Source: Candidatus Aminicenantota bacterium (lineage in GTDB: Bacteria; Acidobacteriota; UBA6911; RPQK01; JAJDTT01). Taken from it: a DNA stretch of 17,905 nucleotides. The notes under the pieces are model-generated. The model made no database searches and was not told the DNA's origin. It worked only from the letters and a program-made list of their open reading frames with translations. Positions 1 through 8,286 of the stretch are shown here, in pieces. Both the position numbers and the translations under genes were made by a program. The stretch is taken from NCBI GenBank assembly GCA_026706325.1, contig JAPOYZ010000235.1:1-17905 (forward strand), in the 5' to 3' direction. Position 1 is the stretch's first letter. The number at the start of each line of letters is the position of its first letter.

Positions 1-73
1 TGGACCGATTCCCCGCTTTCGCAGTAGATTGATTTCTGCGGCGCAGGCTCCTAGGTGAATGGGAGTCCGGCGG

Positions 74-1219
74 TTAGAAAACGCCGCTCCCGTCGCGAAG
101 CAAGTTTGCCAGTGTTTTCAGGAACTTGGCAGCGACCGCTCCATCGATCAGGCGGTGGTCCACGGTGAGGTTCGCCCACAGCCGGGGGACTTCCACGAGC
201 GATCCCTCGTGGAGAGCCGGTTGATATCGGATCCGGCCGGTGGTGAGCACGGCGACCTGGCCGTAGGGGATGACGGCCGTGAAGAAGTCGACCTCGTGCA
301 TTCCAAGATTGCTGAGGGTCACGGTAGCGCCGCTCACCTCGGTGTGTTTGAGCTTCCCCTGCCGGGCCCGGCGGGTCAGGCCGCGGACCTCGGCGGCCAG
401 ATCCTGGATCGACTTGTTTGCAGGATCTTCGATGGTGGGGATCACCAGGGCGTCCTCCACGTCGACGACGAAACCCAAGCTGGTTGTCTTCGGCCGGTAC
501 AGCCGACCGTCTACCAGTGAAGTCTTGAACGCGGGAAACTCCTCCACCGCCAGCGCCAGGGCCTTGAGCAGAATCTCCGTGTAGGTGACGTCGCGATTGC
601 GTTGCTTGACGGCGATCAACCCGTCCGCAGCCAGTTCCCGGCAGATGTGAATGTGGGGAATCGACTGGATGGACTTGGTCAGGGTGGCGATGATGGGCTT
701 TCGTTTTTCAAGCGGGTCCTTCGGCGTTTGGGCGGCAGCCGCTTTCGCCCGATGAACGTCCGCCGGCAGGATCCGTCCTCCGGGGCCGCTCCCCTGAACG
801 GAGGCGAGATCCAGGCCCAGTTCCCGCGCCAGACGGCGGGCGGCCGGAGCGGCGCGAACCGGGCCTTTCGGTCTCGCCGCGGGCACCCGGGGCGGGACCT
901 TGGGGGACGGCTTCGTGGAAACCGGCTGCGCCTTCGGCTTCGGCTCGGGAACGGCGGGTTCGTATGGAGCTTTCAATTCCGCTTCGTCGCCGGCGATATA
1001 GGCCAACACGGCTTCCACCGGAGCGGTTTCACCTTCCTTGACGGCGATTCTCTTCAGGTACCCGCCGCAGGTGGATTCGATCTCGGCATTGGCCTTCTCG
1101 GTCTCGATCTCGACCACCGGTTCGCCCTTGGCGATGGGGTCGCCCTCCCGTTTGAGCCACCGCACGACGGTTCCCTCTTCCATGGTGATGGCCAACTTCG
1201 GCAGTTGGATTGTCTCCAT
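74..1219 (-). CDS. 2-oxo acid dehydrogenase E2 (dihydrolipoamide acyltransferase)
   Basis: Cytoplasmic core subunit of a 2-oxo acid dehydrogenase complex; it moves an acyl group from E1 via a swinging lipoyl arm to CoA. 381 residues in standard order: lipoyl domain (about 1-80) with the lipoyl lysine K42 in the ETEKANAEIES context, a Pro/Ala/Lys-rich flexible linker (about 82-120), a peripheral-subunit-binding domain (about 122-158, ending GSGPGGRILPADV), and the catalytic domain (about 172-381). The catalytic HxxxDG motif is present as DHRLIDG (H355, D359), as is the SNLGM segment. The start is set by a GGAGGGG Shine-Dalgarno at 1222-1228. The E1 and E3 partners are not in the window; they may lie left of position 74 or elsewhere. 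The acyl substrate (pyruvate, acetoin or branched-chain) is undetermined. The 73 bases left of the stop hold nothing recognisable. Confidence 0.93.
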   Translation of the reverse strand: METIQLPKLAITMEEGTVVRWLKREGDPIAKGEPVVEIETEKANAEIESTCGGYLKRIAVKEGETAPVEAVLAYIAGDEAELKAPYEPAVPEPKPKAQPVSTKPSPKVPPRVPAARPKGPVRAAPAARRLARELGLDLASVQGSGPGGRILPADVHRAKAAAAQTPKDPLEKRKPIIATLTKSIQSIPHIHICRELAADGLIAVKQRNRDVTYTEILLKALALAVEEFPAFKTSLVDGRLYRPKTTSLGFVVDVEDALVIPTIEDPANKSIQDLAAEVRGLTRRARQGKLKHTEVSGATVTLSNLGMHEVDFFTAVIPYGQVAVLTTGRIRYQPALHEGSLVEVPRLWANLTVDHRLIDGAVAAKFLKTLANLLRDGSGVF

Positions 1220-1257
1220 ATCCCCTCCAGTGTAGTTTCTGGCAAGGAGGTTTGCCG
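1220..1257. promoter_or_regulatory. Compact divergent start region with two Shine-Dalgarno sites
   Basis: Only 38 bp separate the two divergent start codons. The minus-strand gene uses GGAGGGG (1222-1228) and the plus-strand gene AAGGAGG (1244-1250, 7 nt before ATG 1258). The ribosome sites fill most of the gap, so the promoters must lie inside the opposite coding sequences. The two 5' leaders would then be antisense to each other's 5' ends. The ribosome sites are seen directly; the promoter placement is inferred. Confidence 0.7.
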
Positions 1258-2310
1258 ATGGAAACCGGTTTCGGACTCGGAATTCTGGTGATCCTGACGG
1301 GGTCCACCGCCAATTCCGCCTTTGGACTGGGTCTCAAATTCACGCGCAGTTGGAAGTGGGAGCATATCTGGCTGCTCTTTTCCGTGACTGCGATGATCCT
1401 GATTCCCTGGCTCCTCGGTTTTCTCACCATCGAGTCTCTGTTTGGCGTCCTGGCGGCGGCCGACGGCCGCGACCTGCTTCTGGTTTTCCTGTTCGGAATG
1501 GGTTGGGGTGTGGGATCCGTTCTCTATGGATTGGCCCTGAAGATGGTCGGCTTGGCGCTAAGCTATGCCATCGTCATGGGCCTGACCGCGGCCGTCGGCA
1601 CCATGGCGCCGTTCGTCCTGCTCCACTGGGACGATTTCCTGACCTTCAAGGGGATGGTGATCAGCGCGGGAGTCCTGCTGGTCGTCGGCGGTGTCCTGCT
1701 CTCCGCCTGGGCGGGCAAGTTGAGGGAGGAATCGCCGGAACGGCTCCAGGAATCCGTGGAGAGTGCGGAAACCCCGGCGAAAGAATCCAGGAGGTCGGCC
1801 GCGGTGCTTCTGGGGCTTCTCGTGGCCGCCCTTTCGGGAATACTCTCGCCCATGTTGAACCTGAGCTTCGCCTATGGGATCCGGTTGGCGGACCAGGCCG
1901 TTCTCCTTGGGACGTCGCCGTCCATGGCTTCGAACGTCATCTGGGTGGTGGCTCTGACCGCAGGGTTCCTGGTGAATGCGGGCTACTGTGTCTACCTGAT
2001 CGTCAAGGGGAGGAGTTGGCGCACTTTCCGCGGGCAGCCATTCCACTACGGGGTGGGAGCGGCCATGGGGATCTTGTGGGTCTCGGGCGTCGTCACCTAC
2101 GGGATCGGAGGCTCCATGCTGGGCGACATGCGCGAAGTCATCGGTTGGCCCATGGCGTCCGCCATGTCCATCATCGCAGCGACCTTCTGGGGGGCGTTGA
2201 GTGGCGAGTGGACTGGGGCGTCGAGGAGATCCATGGCGGTGATGGGGGTTTCGATACTGGTTTTGTCGGCTTCCATGTTTCTGATCGGGTGGACGAATAC
2301 GCTCGGGTAG
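1258..2310 (+). CDS. RhaT-family sugar/proton symporter
   Basis: Inner-membrane permease of 350 residues, close to the length of E. coli RhaT (344), with about ten hydrophobic segments. Family landmarks recalled from RhaT are present: KxxxxWKWEHIW near residues 27-38 (RhaT has KKWSWETMW), a FLFGMGWGVGSVLYG segment (77-91), a hydrophilic central loop rich in Glu/Lys (about 154-179), and a C-terminal GEWTGASRR (317-324) matching RhaT KEWNNAGRR. ATG 1258 is preferred over the upstream in-frame GTG/ATG possibilities near 1210 because it has a perfect AAGGAGG 7 nt upstream. The family takes up L-rhamnose, but distant members may carry other sugars. It is followed after 125 bp by the hydrolase gene string, so it could supply that pathway. 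Confidence 0.88.
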   Translation: METGFGLGILVILTGSTANSAFGLGLKFTRSWKWEHIWLLFSVTAMILIPWLLGFLTIESLFGVLAAADGRDLLLVFLFGMGWGVGSVLYGLALKMVGLALSYAIVMGLTAAVGTMAPFVLLHWDDFLTFKGMVISAGVLLVVGGVLLSAWAGKLREESPERLQESVESAETPAKESRRSAAVLLGLLVAALSGILSPMLNLSFAYGIRLADQAVLLGTSPSMASNVIWVVALTAGFLVNAGYCVYLIVKGRSWRTFRGQPFHYGVGAAMGILWVSGVVTYGIGGSMLGDMREVIGWPMASAMSIIAATFWGALSGEWTGASRRSMAVMGVSILVLSASMFLIGWTNTLG

Positions 2311-2327
2311 GCTGTAGGGGTAGATAG

Positions 2328-2400
2328 CGGCGGTTTTCTTACCGCCGATTCTTGCGGGGACAGGGATGTCCCCGCGCCTAAGGGGGACTAAAAGTCCCCC
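2328..2400. repeat. Palindrome cluster 1: three tandem short hairpins
   Basis: The 125-bp gap between the RhaT-like gene and the next gene holds three perfect palindromes. The first (2328-2347) has arms CGGCGGT/ACCGCCG and loop TTTCTT. The second (2354-2375) has 9-bp arms GCGGGGACA/TGTCCCCGC and loop GGGA. The third (2382-2400) has 8-bp arms GGGGGACT/AGTCCCCC and loop AAA, followed by CTCCC. None is followed by a T-tract, so they are not classic intrinsic terminators. The same cores recur with different stems in the clusters at 8287-8445 and 14636-14714. Confidence 0.85.
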
Positions 2401-2435
2401 CTCCCAGTTTGAACCGGACGGGCCGGGAAGTAATA

Positions 2436-3473
2436 ATGTATCCAGCGTCTGATACAGATTCCAAGGGGGCCACCTTGCCCACGTTTCGAGTATTGCTCAT
2501 TGCGTTGCTTCTGCTTCCCGTACTGATCCACTGCTTCGCGCCGGAGCCTCAGGCTCAGCCGCGATATCCATTGACCAGCGAAGACGTGGATCGCTGGATG
2601 GAGGAACTCTCCAACTGGGGCCGCTGGGGTCCGGACGACCAGTTGGGCGCCCTCAACCTGATTACGCCGGAAAAGCGAGTGCAGGCGGCCATGCTGGTCA
2701 AGGACGGTTTCACCGTGTCGCTTTCGCGCGACGCGACCAAGGAGAAGTCCATCGACAACGCCTCGCCGTATGAGCACGTCATGACCATGACCGGGGTCGA
2801 CCCGGATTCCCGGTTTGCCGTCGACACCTTGTCGGTCTTGTTTCACGGTTACGCGCACACCCATCTGGACGCCCTCTGCCACATGTTCTATCGGGGCAAG
2901 ATGTACAACGGTTACTCCCAGGAGGAGGTCACCGCACAAGGCGCCCAGCAACTGGACATACACAAGCTCAAGAACGGCATCTTCACGCGCGGGGTCCTTT
3001 TCGATATTCCGAGACTGAAGGGAGTGCCCTACCTGGAACCGGGGACGCCCATCTTTCCCGAAGACCTGGAGGCTTGGGAGAAGAAGGCGGGATTCAAGGT
3101 TTCGAGTGGAGACGTCGTTTTCATCCGGACGGGCCGCTGGGCGCGGCGCGCGGCCGAGGGACCCTGGGACGTGACCAAGGCCTCGTCCGGGCTTCACGCC
3201 TCCTGCGCCAAGTGGCTGAGGGAGCGGGACGTGGCAATGCTGGGAAGTGAAGCTGCCAGTGACGTCCATCCTTCGCTGGTGGAGGGAATCACGCATCCGA
3301 TCCACCAACTGGTCCTGATCGCCATGGGAGTTCACATCTTCGACAGTTGCGACCTTGAGGCCCTGGGCCAAGCCGCGGCGGAACGGGAGCGCTGGGAATT
3401 TCTCCTGACCACGGCCCCGATTCCGGTGGAAGGGGGGACAGGTTCTCCCATGAATCCCATCGCGGTATTCTGA
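2436..3473 (+). CDS. Exported cyclase-family (PF04199, kynurenine-formamidase-like) hydrolase
   Basis: 345 residues. The N-terminus has a basic stretch, a hydrophobic core (about 18-32) and a likely signal peptidase site after PEPQA (about residue 40), so the mature enzyme probably acts outside the cytoplasm. The body matches the metal-dependent 'cyclase family': THLDALCH at 142-149 corresponds to the family T-H-x-D-x-x-x-H metal motif, followed by FYRGKMYNGY. FIRTGRW (229-235) and the GSEAASDVHP segment (270-279) are further landmarks. Members hydrolyse amides or cyclic substrates, but this subgroup has no assigned reaction. ATG 2436 follows a GGGAAG site; an in-frame TTG at 2409 is possible but less likely. 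Gap to the next gene is 40 bp, suggesting co-transcription. An exported form is uncommon for the kynurenine enzyme and argues against tryptophan degradation. Confidence 0.82.
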   Translation: MYPASDTDSKGATLPTFRVLLIALLLLPVLIHCFAPEPQAQPRYPLTSEDVDRWMEELSNWGRWGPDDQLGALNLITPEKRVQAAMLVKDGFTVSLSRDATKEKSIDNASPYEHVMTMTGVDPDSRFAVDTLSVLFHGYAHTHLDALCHMFYRGKMYNGYSQEEVTAQGAQQLDIHKLKNGIFTRGVLFDIPRLKGVPYLEPGTPIFPEDLEAWEKKAGFKVSSGDVVFIRTGRWARRAAEGPWDVTKASSGLHASCAKWLRERDVAMLGSEAASDVHPSLVEGITHPIHQLVLIAMGVHIFDSCDLEALGQAAAERERWEFLLTTAPIPVEGGTGSPMNPIAVF

Positions 3474-3513
3474 AGTGGTACGGTTGCTCGTCACCTGGAG
3501 GGCTGCCTCTACG

Positions 3514-6500
3514 ATGAAGCGCTTCGCAGTTGGAATGCTAAAAGGTTTCTTGCCCATTGCCGCCTTGGCGGTGGTCTGCGCCGGGGCGCTCGGAGGGGCT
3601 GCGGAAAGCGCCGAAAGGACGATCAGTCCGGACGAGTTGGAGTTTTTCGAGAGGCGAATCCGTCCGGTCCTGGTCGACAGCTGTCAGAGTTGTCACAGCG
3701 AAACCCAGGCCATGGGGGGCCTGCGCCTCGATTACCGGGGCGGATGGCAGGAGGGCGGCCAGTCGGGACCGGCACTGGTCCCGGGCGATCCGGACCGGAG
3801 TCCCCTGATTCGGGCCCTCCGGCACGACGGCTCTCGAACCCCCATGCCCCTGGGCGCGGCGCAACTGTCGGCCGATATCATCGATGACTTCGAACAATGG
3901 ATCCTCCTGGGAGCGCCCGACCCGCGCGACGCGCCCCCCACAGCCAAGACCGCGTATGTGCCGGACGAGTCTTGGGAAGAAGTCTTCGAGGAGCGGAGCC
4001 GCTGGTGGAGTCTCCAACCGGTGGTTCAGCCGCCGCTGCCGCCGGTCGAGAACGAACGCTGGTCGGATCTCCCCATGGACCGCTTCATCCTGGCCCAACT
4101 GGAGAAGAAGGGACTGGAGCCGGCTCCCCGGGCGGACCGGAGCACATTGGTGCGGCGCCTGAGCCTGGTGTTGACCGGTCTGCCGCCGACCGCCGACCAA
4201 GTCGAGGCCTTTGTTCAAGACACCGACGACGGCGCCTACCAGCGCCTGGTGGACCGTCTGCTCGAGTCCCCCCACTTCGGCGAGCGCTGGGCGCGTCACT
4301 GGATGGACGTGGTGCGGTACAGCGACACCTACGGCTACGAGTGGGACATCCCGGCCAAGGGCGCCTGGCGATTCCGCGACTATCTGATCCGCGCCTTCAA
4401 CGACGACCTGCCCTTCGATCAGCTCGTGCGGGAGCAGATCGCGGGCGACATGGTGGAACCCCCGAGAATCAACGCCGACCAGCAGATCAACGAGTCGCTC
4501 ATCGGTCCCATGTTCTACATGATGGGCGAGAAGCGCCACGGAGACAGCGTGGTCTTCAACGGCATCCACCAGGAGATGGTGGACGACAAGATCGACGCCT
4601 TCTCCAAGGCGTTTCAAGCCATGACCGTAGCCTGCGCACGCTGCCACGACCACAAGCTGGACGCCGTCGCCCAGACGGACTACTACGCATTGGCCGGCAT
4701 CTTCATGAGCTCGCGCTGGGGGACCAACACCCTGGACCTCCCCGACCGGAACCAACGTGTCATCGAGGAACTCTCGACCCTCAAGAACCAAATGAGGACA
4801 CCGCTGGCGGACTGGTGGCTGGAGGCGTCCCATGAGGTCCCGGCCTATATCCTGGCCGCACAGGCGCGTATCGACGAGGATGACTCCGCGGACCGACTGG
4901 CCCAAGGCTTGAAGCCGGAGCGGGTGCAGGCCTGGGAGAAGGCGCTCCGGTTCGAACCGGTGGAGGAGCCGGCCGAGAGCGAAGAGAAGGCCGAAGAAGC
5001 GGAAGAACGGGAAGCGGCCGGGAAAGAGTCCGAAGAGGAGGAGGCGGAAGACAAGCCCACGCTGGAGGACATTCTCTATCCCTGGCTCCAACTGCACGCA
5101 TCGGCGCAACAGGGCGGCAGCGTCGACGGCCGCTGGTCGGAGTTGGCCCGGGAATATGGAACCGCCCATCAGGAGCGCTCGCAGACCAATGTCCAAAATT
5201 TCCCCCTGATGGCCGATTTCCGCGAGGAGGTGCCGAAGGGCTGGTCGGTGGATGGGGTCGGACTCCGCGACGGACCGGTCTCCAATGGCGACTTCACGGT
5301 GGCGCTTGAGGGAACCGAGGCGGTGGGCATGCTGCTACCGGCCGGGCTGTTCACCCACGCCATCTCTCCACGGCTCAACGGCGCCGTGCGCAGCCCCTTC
5401 CTGGAGCCGACCAGTCCCCAGGTCGTCAGCCTGGAGATGAATGGAGGCGATTACAGCACCCGCCGGCTCGTGGTGGACAACGGCTTCCTGACCGAGCGCG
5501 AGTGGGGATACATGGAAGACGACGAGTTGCATTGGGTGTGCCACACCCAGAATGCGGCCGACAAGAGTGCCTGGCCGAAATCAGCCGTCGAAGCGGCGGA
5601 AACCCGGAACTACCTTGAGTTCACGACCAAGACCTCCAACCCCTACTTTCCACCGCGGTACGGGCTGGGGGGATGCAAAGAGGAAGAAATCGCGAAGGAC
5701 GACTGTGGTTCCGAGGACCCGAACAGTTGGTTCGGCGTCACCCGGGCGTACCTGGTCAATAAAGGCGAAGTCACGAACTACGGGGCCATCTTCGATTGCG
5801 TCGAGTCGCCGGCGGACGAGCTGTCCCGTTTCCAGCCTCTCTTCTCCGGCGATCCTCCATCCAGCCTGCCGGAAGCCGCGGCGCGGTACGGCCAGTGGCT
5901 GACCGCTTCCCTCCAAGACTGGGCCAATGATCGCGCGGACGAAGATGACGTCCGGTTGATCAACTGGATGCTCGACCGGAAGCTGTTGCCCAACAGCTTC
6001 GAGGAGCGGGAGCCGGTTCGAGATCTGGTCGCGACCTACCGCACGGCGGAGAAACGGCTTCTGCAACCCCAGACCATCAATGGGATGGTCGACCTGGACC
6101 CAGGCCGGGACTACCGCCTCAATATCCGGGGAGTCTACGACGACTTGGGAGACCTGGTTCCCCGGGGTCATGTTCGGGTCCTGAGAGCCGACGACGACGG
6201 CCGGCCGGATGGGAGCGGCCGGCTGGAGTTGGCCAATCTTGTGACCAGCCCTGAGAATCCGTTGACTGCCCGGGTCTTCGTCAATCGGGTCTGGCAATGG
6301 GTTTTCGGTAGCGGCATCGTCATGACGCCCAACGATTTCGGCCACTTGGGAGATCAGCCCTCTCACCCGGAGTTGCTGGACTACCTGGCCGACGACTTCG
6401 TCCGCAGCGGCTGGTCCGTAAAGCACCTGGTCCGGACGCTGGTCACGAGCGAAACCTTCATGCAATCGGGGCACGCCAGCACCCGGGCTATGGAGGCGGA

Positions 6501-7110
6501 TCCTTCCAACCGCCTCTGGCATCACATGCCCCTCCGGCGCCTGGATGCCGAGTCGATCCGCGATTCGTTGCTGGCCGTCTCGGGGCGTTTGGACCGGAGC
6601 CTCTTCGGCGAACCCATCAATCCTTTTCGGAAGATGGAAGACGCGACCAAGCGCCTCTTCTCCGGACCCCTCGACGGCGACGGGCGGCGGTCCATCTATC
6701 TGAAGATGACGGTCATGGAGCCCTCCAAGTTGCTGGCGACCTTCAACCAGCCCAAGCCCAAGATTCCTACCGGAAGGCGGGACATCACCAACGTCCCGGC
6801 TCAGGCGCTGGCGCTGCTGAACGATCCCTTCGTCGCAGGGCAGGCCGAATTCTGGGCCCAGGAGCTGGTGGCGAAGCCTCATGAATCGCCTCGGGAGAGG
6901 TTGGCCTACATGTTCCGGCGAGCCTTCAACCGGAACCCCGAGGCCGAGGAGTTGGCCCACTGGACGGAAGCCGTTGGCGACATCGCCGAACTCCACAATC
7001 AGGAAACGGCGTCCGAAGAAGACAGGGTCCCCGTGATGCAATCGGGGCAGGTCTGGAAGGATACGGCTCACGCGCTGTTCAACGCGCCGGAATTCATCTA
7101 TGTTCGGTGA
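3514..7110 (+). CDS. PSCyt1/DUF1549/DUF1553 cytochrome-type exported protein
   Basis: 1198 residues. It has a signal peptide (MKRF start, hydrophobic 11-30, Ala-rich cleavage region near 30-33), then a PSCyt1-type heme domain with CQSCH (57-61) and GxPDRSPLI/PMP landmarks. DUF1549 spans about 183-395 and carries the hallmark CARCHDHK (374-381), itself a second CxxCH. A Glu/Ala/Lys-rich acidic stretch follows at about 482-519, then a beta-rich middle part (about 560-900), then DUF1553 (about 911-1180, with NRVWQWVFGSGIV, NDFG and PSHPELLDYLA). Such proteins are abundant in Planctomycetota and some Acidobacteriota; a function in extracytoplasmic oxidation of carbohydrates has been suggested but is not established. 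They usually precede a DUF1501 gene; here none follows. ATG 3514 has GGAGG at 3498-3502; an in-frame GTG at 3475 would spoil the signal peptide. Confidence 0.92.
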   Translation: MKRFAVGMLKGFLPIAALAVVCAGALGGAAESAERTISPDELEFFERRIRPVLVDSCQSCHSETQAMGGLRLDYRGGWQEGGQSGPALVPGDPDRSPLIRALRHDGSRTPMPLGAAQLSADIIDDFEQWILLGAPDPRDAPPTAKTAYVPDESWEEVFEERSRWWSLQPVVQPPLPPVENERWSDLPMDRFILAQLEKKGLEPAPRADRSTLVRRLSLVLTGLPPTADQVEAFVQDTDDGAYQRLVDRLLESPHFGERWARHWMDVVRYSDTYGYEWDIPAKGAWRFRDYLIRAFNDDLPFDQLVREQIAGDMVEPPRINADQQINESLIGPMFYMMGEKRHGDSVVFNGIHQEMVDDKIDAFSKAFQAMTVACARCHDHKLDAVAQTDYYALAGIFMSSRWGTNTLDLPDRNQRVIEELSTLKNQMRTPLADWWLEASHEVPAYILAAQARIDEDDSADRLAQGLKPERVQAWEKALRFEPVEEPAESEEKAEEAEEREAAGKESEEEEAEDKPTLEDILYPWLQLHASAQQGGSVDGRWSELAREYGTAHQERSQTNVQNFPLMADFREEVPKGWSVDGVGLRDGPVSNGDFTVALEGTEAVGMLLPAGLFTHAISPRLNGAVRSPFLEPTSPQVVSLEMNGGDYSTRRLVVDNGFLTEREWGYMEDDELHWVCHTQNAADKSAWPKSAVEAAETRNYLEFTTKTSNPYFPPRYGLGGCKEEEIAKDDCGSEDPNSWFGVTRAYLVNKGEVTNYGAIFDCVESPADELSRFQPLFSGDPPSSLPEAAARYGQWLTASLQDWANDRADEDDVRLINWMLDRKLLPNSFEEREPVRDLVATYRTAEKRLLQPQTINGMVDLDPGRDYRLNIRGVYDDLGDLVPRGHVRVLRADDDGRPDGSGRLELANLVTSPENPLTARVFVNRVWQWVFGSGIVMTPNDFGHLGDQPSHPELLDYLADDFVRSGWSVKHLVRTLVTSETFMQSGHASTRAMEADPSNRLWHHMPLRRLDAESIRDSLLAVSGRLDRSLFGEPINPFRKMEDATKRLFSGPLDGDGRRSIYLKMTVMEPSKLLATFNQPKPKIPTGRRDITNVPAQALALLNDPFVAGQAEFWAQELVAKPHESPRERLAYMFRRAFNRNPEAEELAHWTEAVGDIAELHNQETASEEDRVPVMQSGQVWKDTAHALFNAPEFIYVR

Positions 7111-7154
7111 CTCGCCGCCGCACTCCGTTCCCAAGCGCTGACAAGGTCGAGACC

Positions 7155-8282
7155 ATGACGAAGATTCGGCGTGTCGACGCGTATCCTCTGCGCTATCCGG
7201 AGCCCCACGACCACAACAACATCCGCTACATCACCCTGGCCCGGGTGGAAGCGGAGGGGGGAGCCGTGGGCTGGGGCGAATGCATCAGCCAGTTTCCCGA
7301 GTCGGCCGCGTCCGTCAAGACCGTCATCGAAGGCGGATACGCCCCCTTGTTGACCGGAGAGAACGCCCTCGACGTGGAGCGCCTCTGGCACAAGCTGTTG
7401 AACCACATCTGGTGGTACGGTCCCCAGGGCATCGCGGGATTCGCAGTGAGCGCCGTGGACATGGCGCTTTGGGACCTGAAGGGGCATCTGCTGAACCAGC
7501 CGGTGTGCCGGCTCATGGGAGGGCGGGTCGTTCCGCGAGTCGTGGCCATGGCGTCCATCCACTTCGACATGGTCGACCTGGACTGGACGCTGAACGAGTT
7601 CCAGACCTTCAAGGACCAGGGCTACCGCATCGTCAAGGGGGGCTGGGGCAGCCGTCCCGATGCCGTCTTCGGGATGGACCATGCCAAAGACCTGGCGCTG
7701 GTTCGAGACGTCCGCGAGATCGTCGGCCCCGATTGCGACATCGTCTTCGACGTGCTGGGCGGCCGGGTGAAATGGAGCGCCCAGGAGGCGATTCGCCGGG
7801 TCCGGGACTTCGAAGCCTACCGGCTGCGCTGGATCGAAGAGCCGCTTCCGCCCCAGGACTATGCGGCCCACCGGCTTCTCCGGGCGGGGACCCGGACGCC
7901 CATCGGCACCGGCGAGCAGGAGTGGAATCCGGAGGGCTACCGGCGACTGCTGAAGCATGGCGCCGTGGACGTGGTGCAGATGGATCCGGGACGGTGCCTG
8001 GGGGTCACGGGCTGCGTCAAGGTCGTTCCGCTGATCGAGGCGCAGAACATCGAGTTCTCGGCCCACACCTGGAGCAGTGCTCTGAATACGGCGGCGAGTG
8101 TTCATTTGCTCGCCAGTTCGACCCACGGGGCCGCCATGGACTTCAAACCGCACACCTCTCCCATGCAGCATGAGCTGGTGAGCGATCCCTGGGTCCAGGA
8201 GGACGGGTATCTGGAGGTGCGGGAGAGTCCGGGGTTGGGGGTGACGGTGGATCAGTCGGTCGTCGAGAAGTACGCGTTTTAG
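7155..8282 (+). CDS. Enolase-superfamily enzyme, mandelate racemase-like subgroup (probable sugar-acid dehydratase)
   Basis: 375 residues, cytoplasmic, the usual length for the family. The N-terminal capping domain (about 1-120) leads to a TIM barrel. The three metal ligands are readable: D199 (IVFDVLG), E228 (WIEEP) and E254 (GTGEQEW). The His-Asp catalytic dyad of the mandelate racemase subgroup is H304 (SAHTW) with D277 (QMDPGRCLG). The second-strand catalytic position reads VKGGWG, with one lysine (K161), not the KxK pair of muconate lactonising enzymes. Known relatives dehydrate or racemise sugar acids via an enediolate; the substrate here is not assignable. ATG 7155 gives the typical MTKIRRVDAY opening; an in-frame GTG at 7107 would overlap the previous stop. 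Gap to the upstream gene is 44 bp. Confidence 0.9.
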   Translation: MTKIRRVDAYPLRYPEPHDHNNIRYITLARVEAEGGAVGWGECISQFPESAASVKTVIEGGYAPLLTGENALDVERLWHKLLNHIWWYGPQGIAGFAVSAVDMALWDLKGHLLNQPVCRLMGGRVVPRVVAMASIHFDMVDLDWTLNEFQTFKDQGYRIVKGGWGSRPDAVFGMDHAKDLALVRDVREIVGPDCDIVFDVLGGRVKWSAQEAIRRVRDFEAYRLRWIEEPLPPQDYAAHRLLRAGTRTPIGTGEQEWNPEGYRRLLKHGAVDVVQMDPGRCLGVTGCVKVVPLIEAQNIEFSAHTWSSALNTAASVHLLASSTHGAAMDFKPHTSPMQHELVSDPWVQEDGYLEVRESPGLGVTVDQSVVEKYAF

Positions 8283-8286
8283 GAGA

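Noticed and set aside
1350..2327. 325-codon open frame overlapping the RhaT-like gene in another frame
   Set aside because: Arg/Gly/His-rich shadow translation; the RhaT frame has membrane segments and family motifs.
2354..2400. Intrinsic terminator of the RhaT-like gene
   Set aside because: The hairpins are strong but no T-run follows on the plus strand, so termination is not supported by sequence alone.
3538..5196. 552-codon open frame antisense to the DUF1549 gene
   Set aside because: It mirrors the codon structure of the strong plus-strand gene, shows no family resemblance, and arises from GC-rich third positions.
5581..7134. 517-codon open frame antisense to the DUF1553 part
   Set aside because: Same reason: the plus-strand protein has clear motifs throughout, the antisense translation has none.
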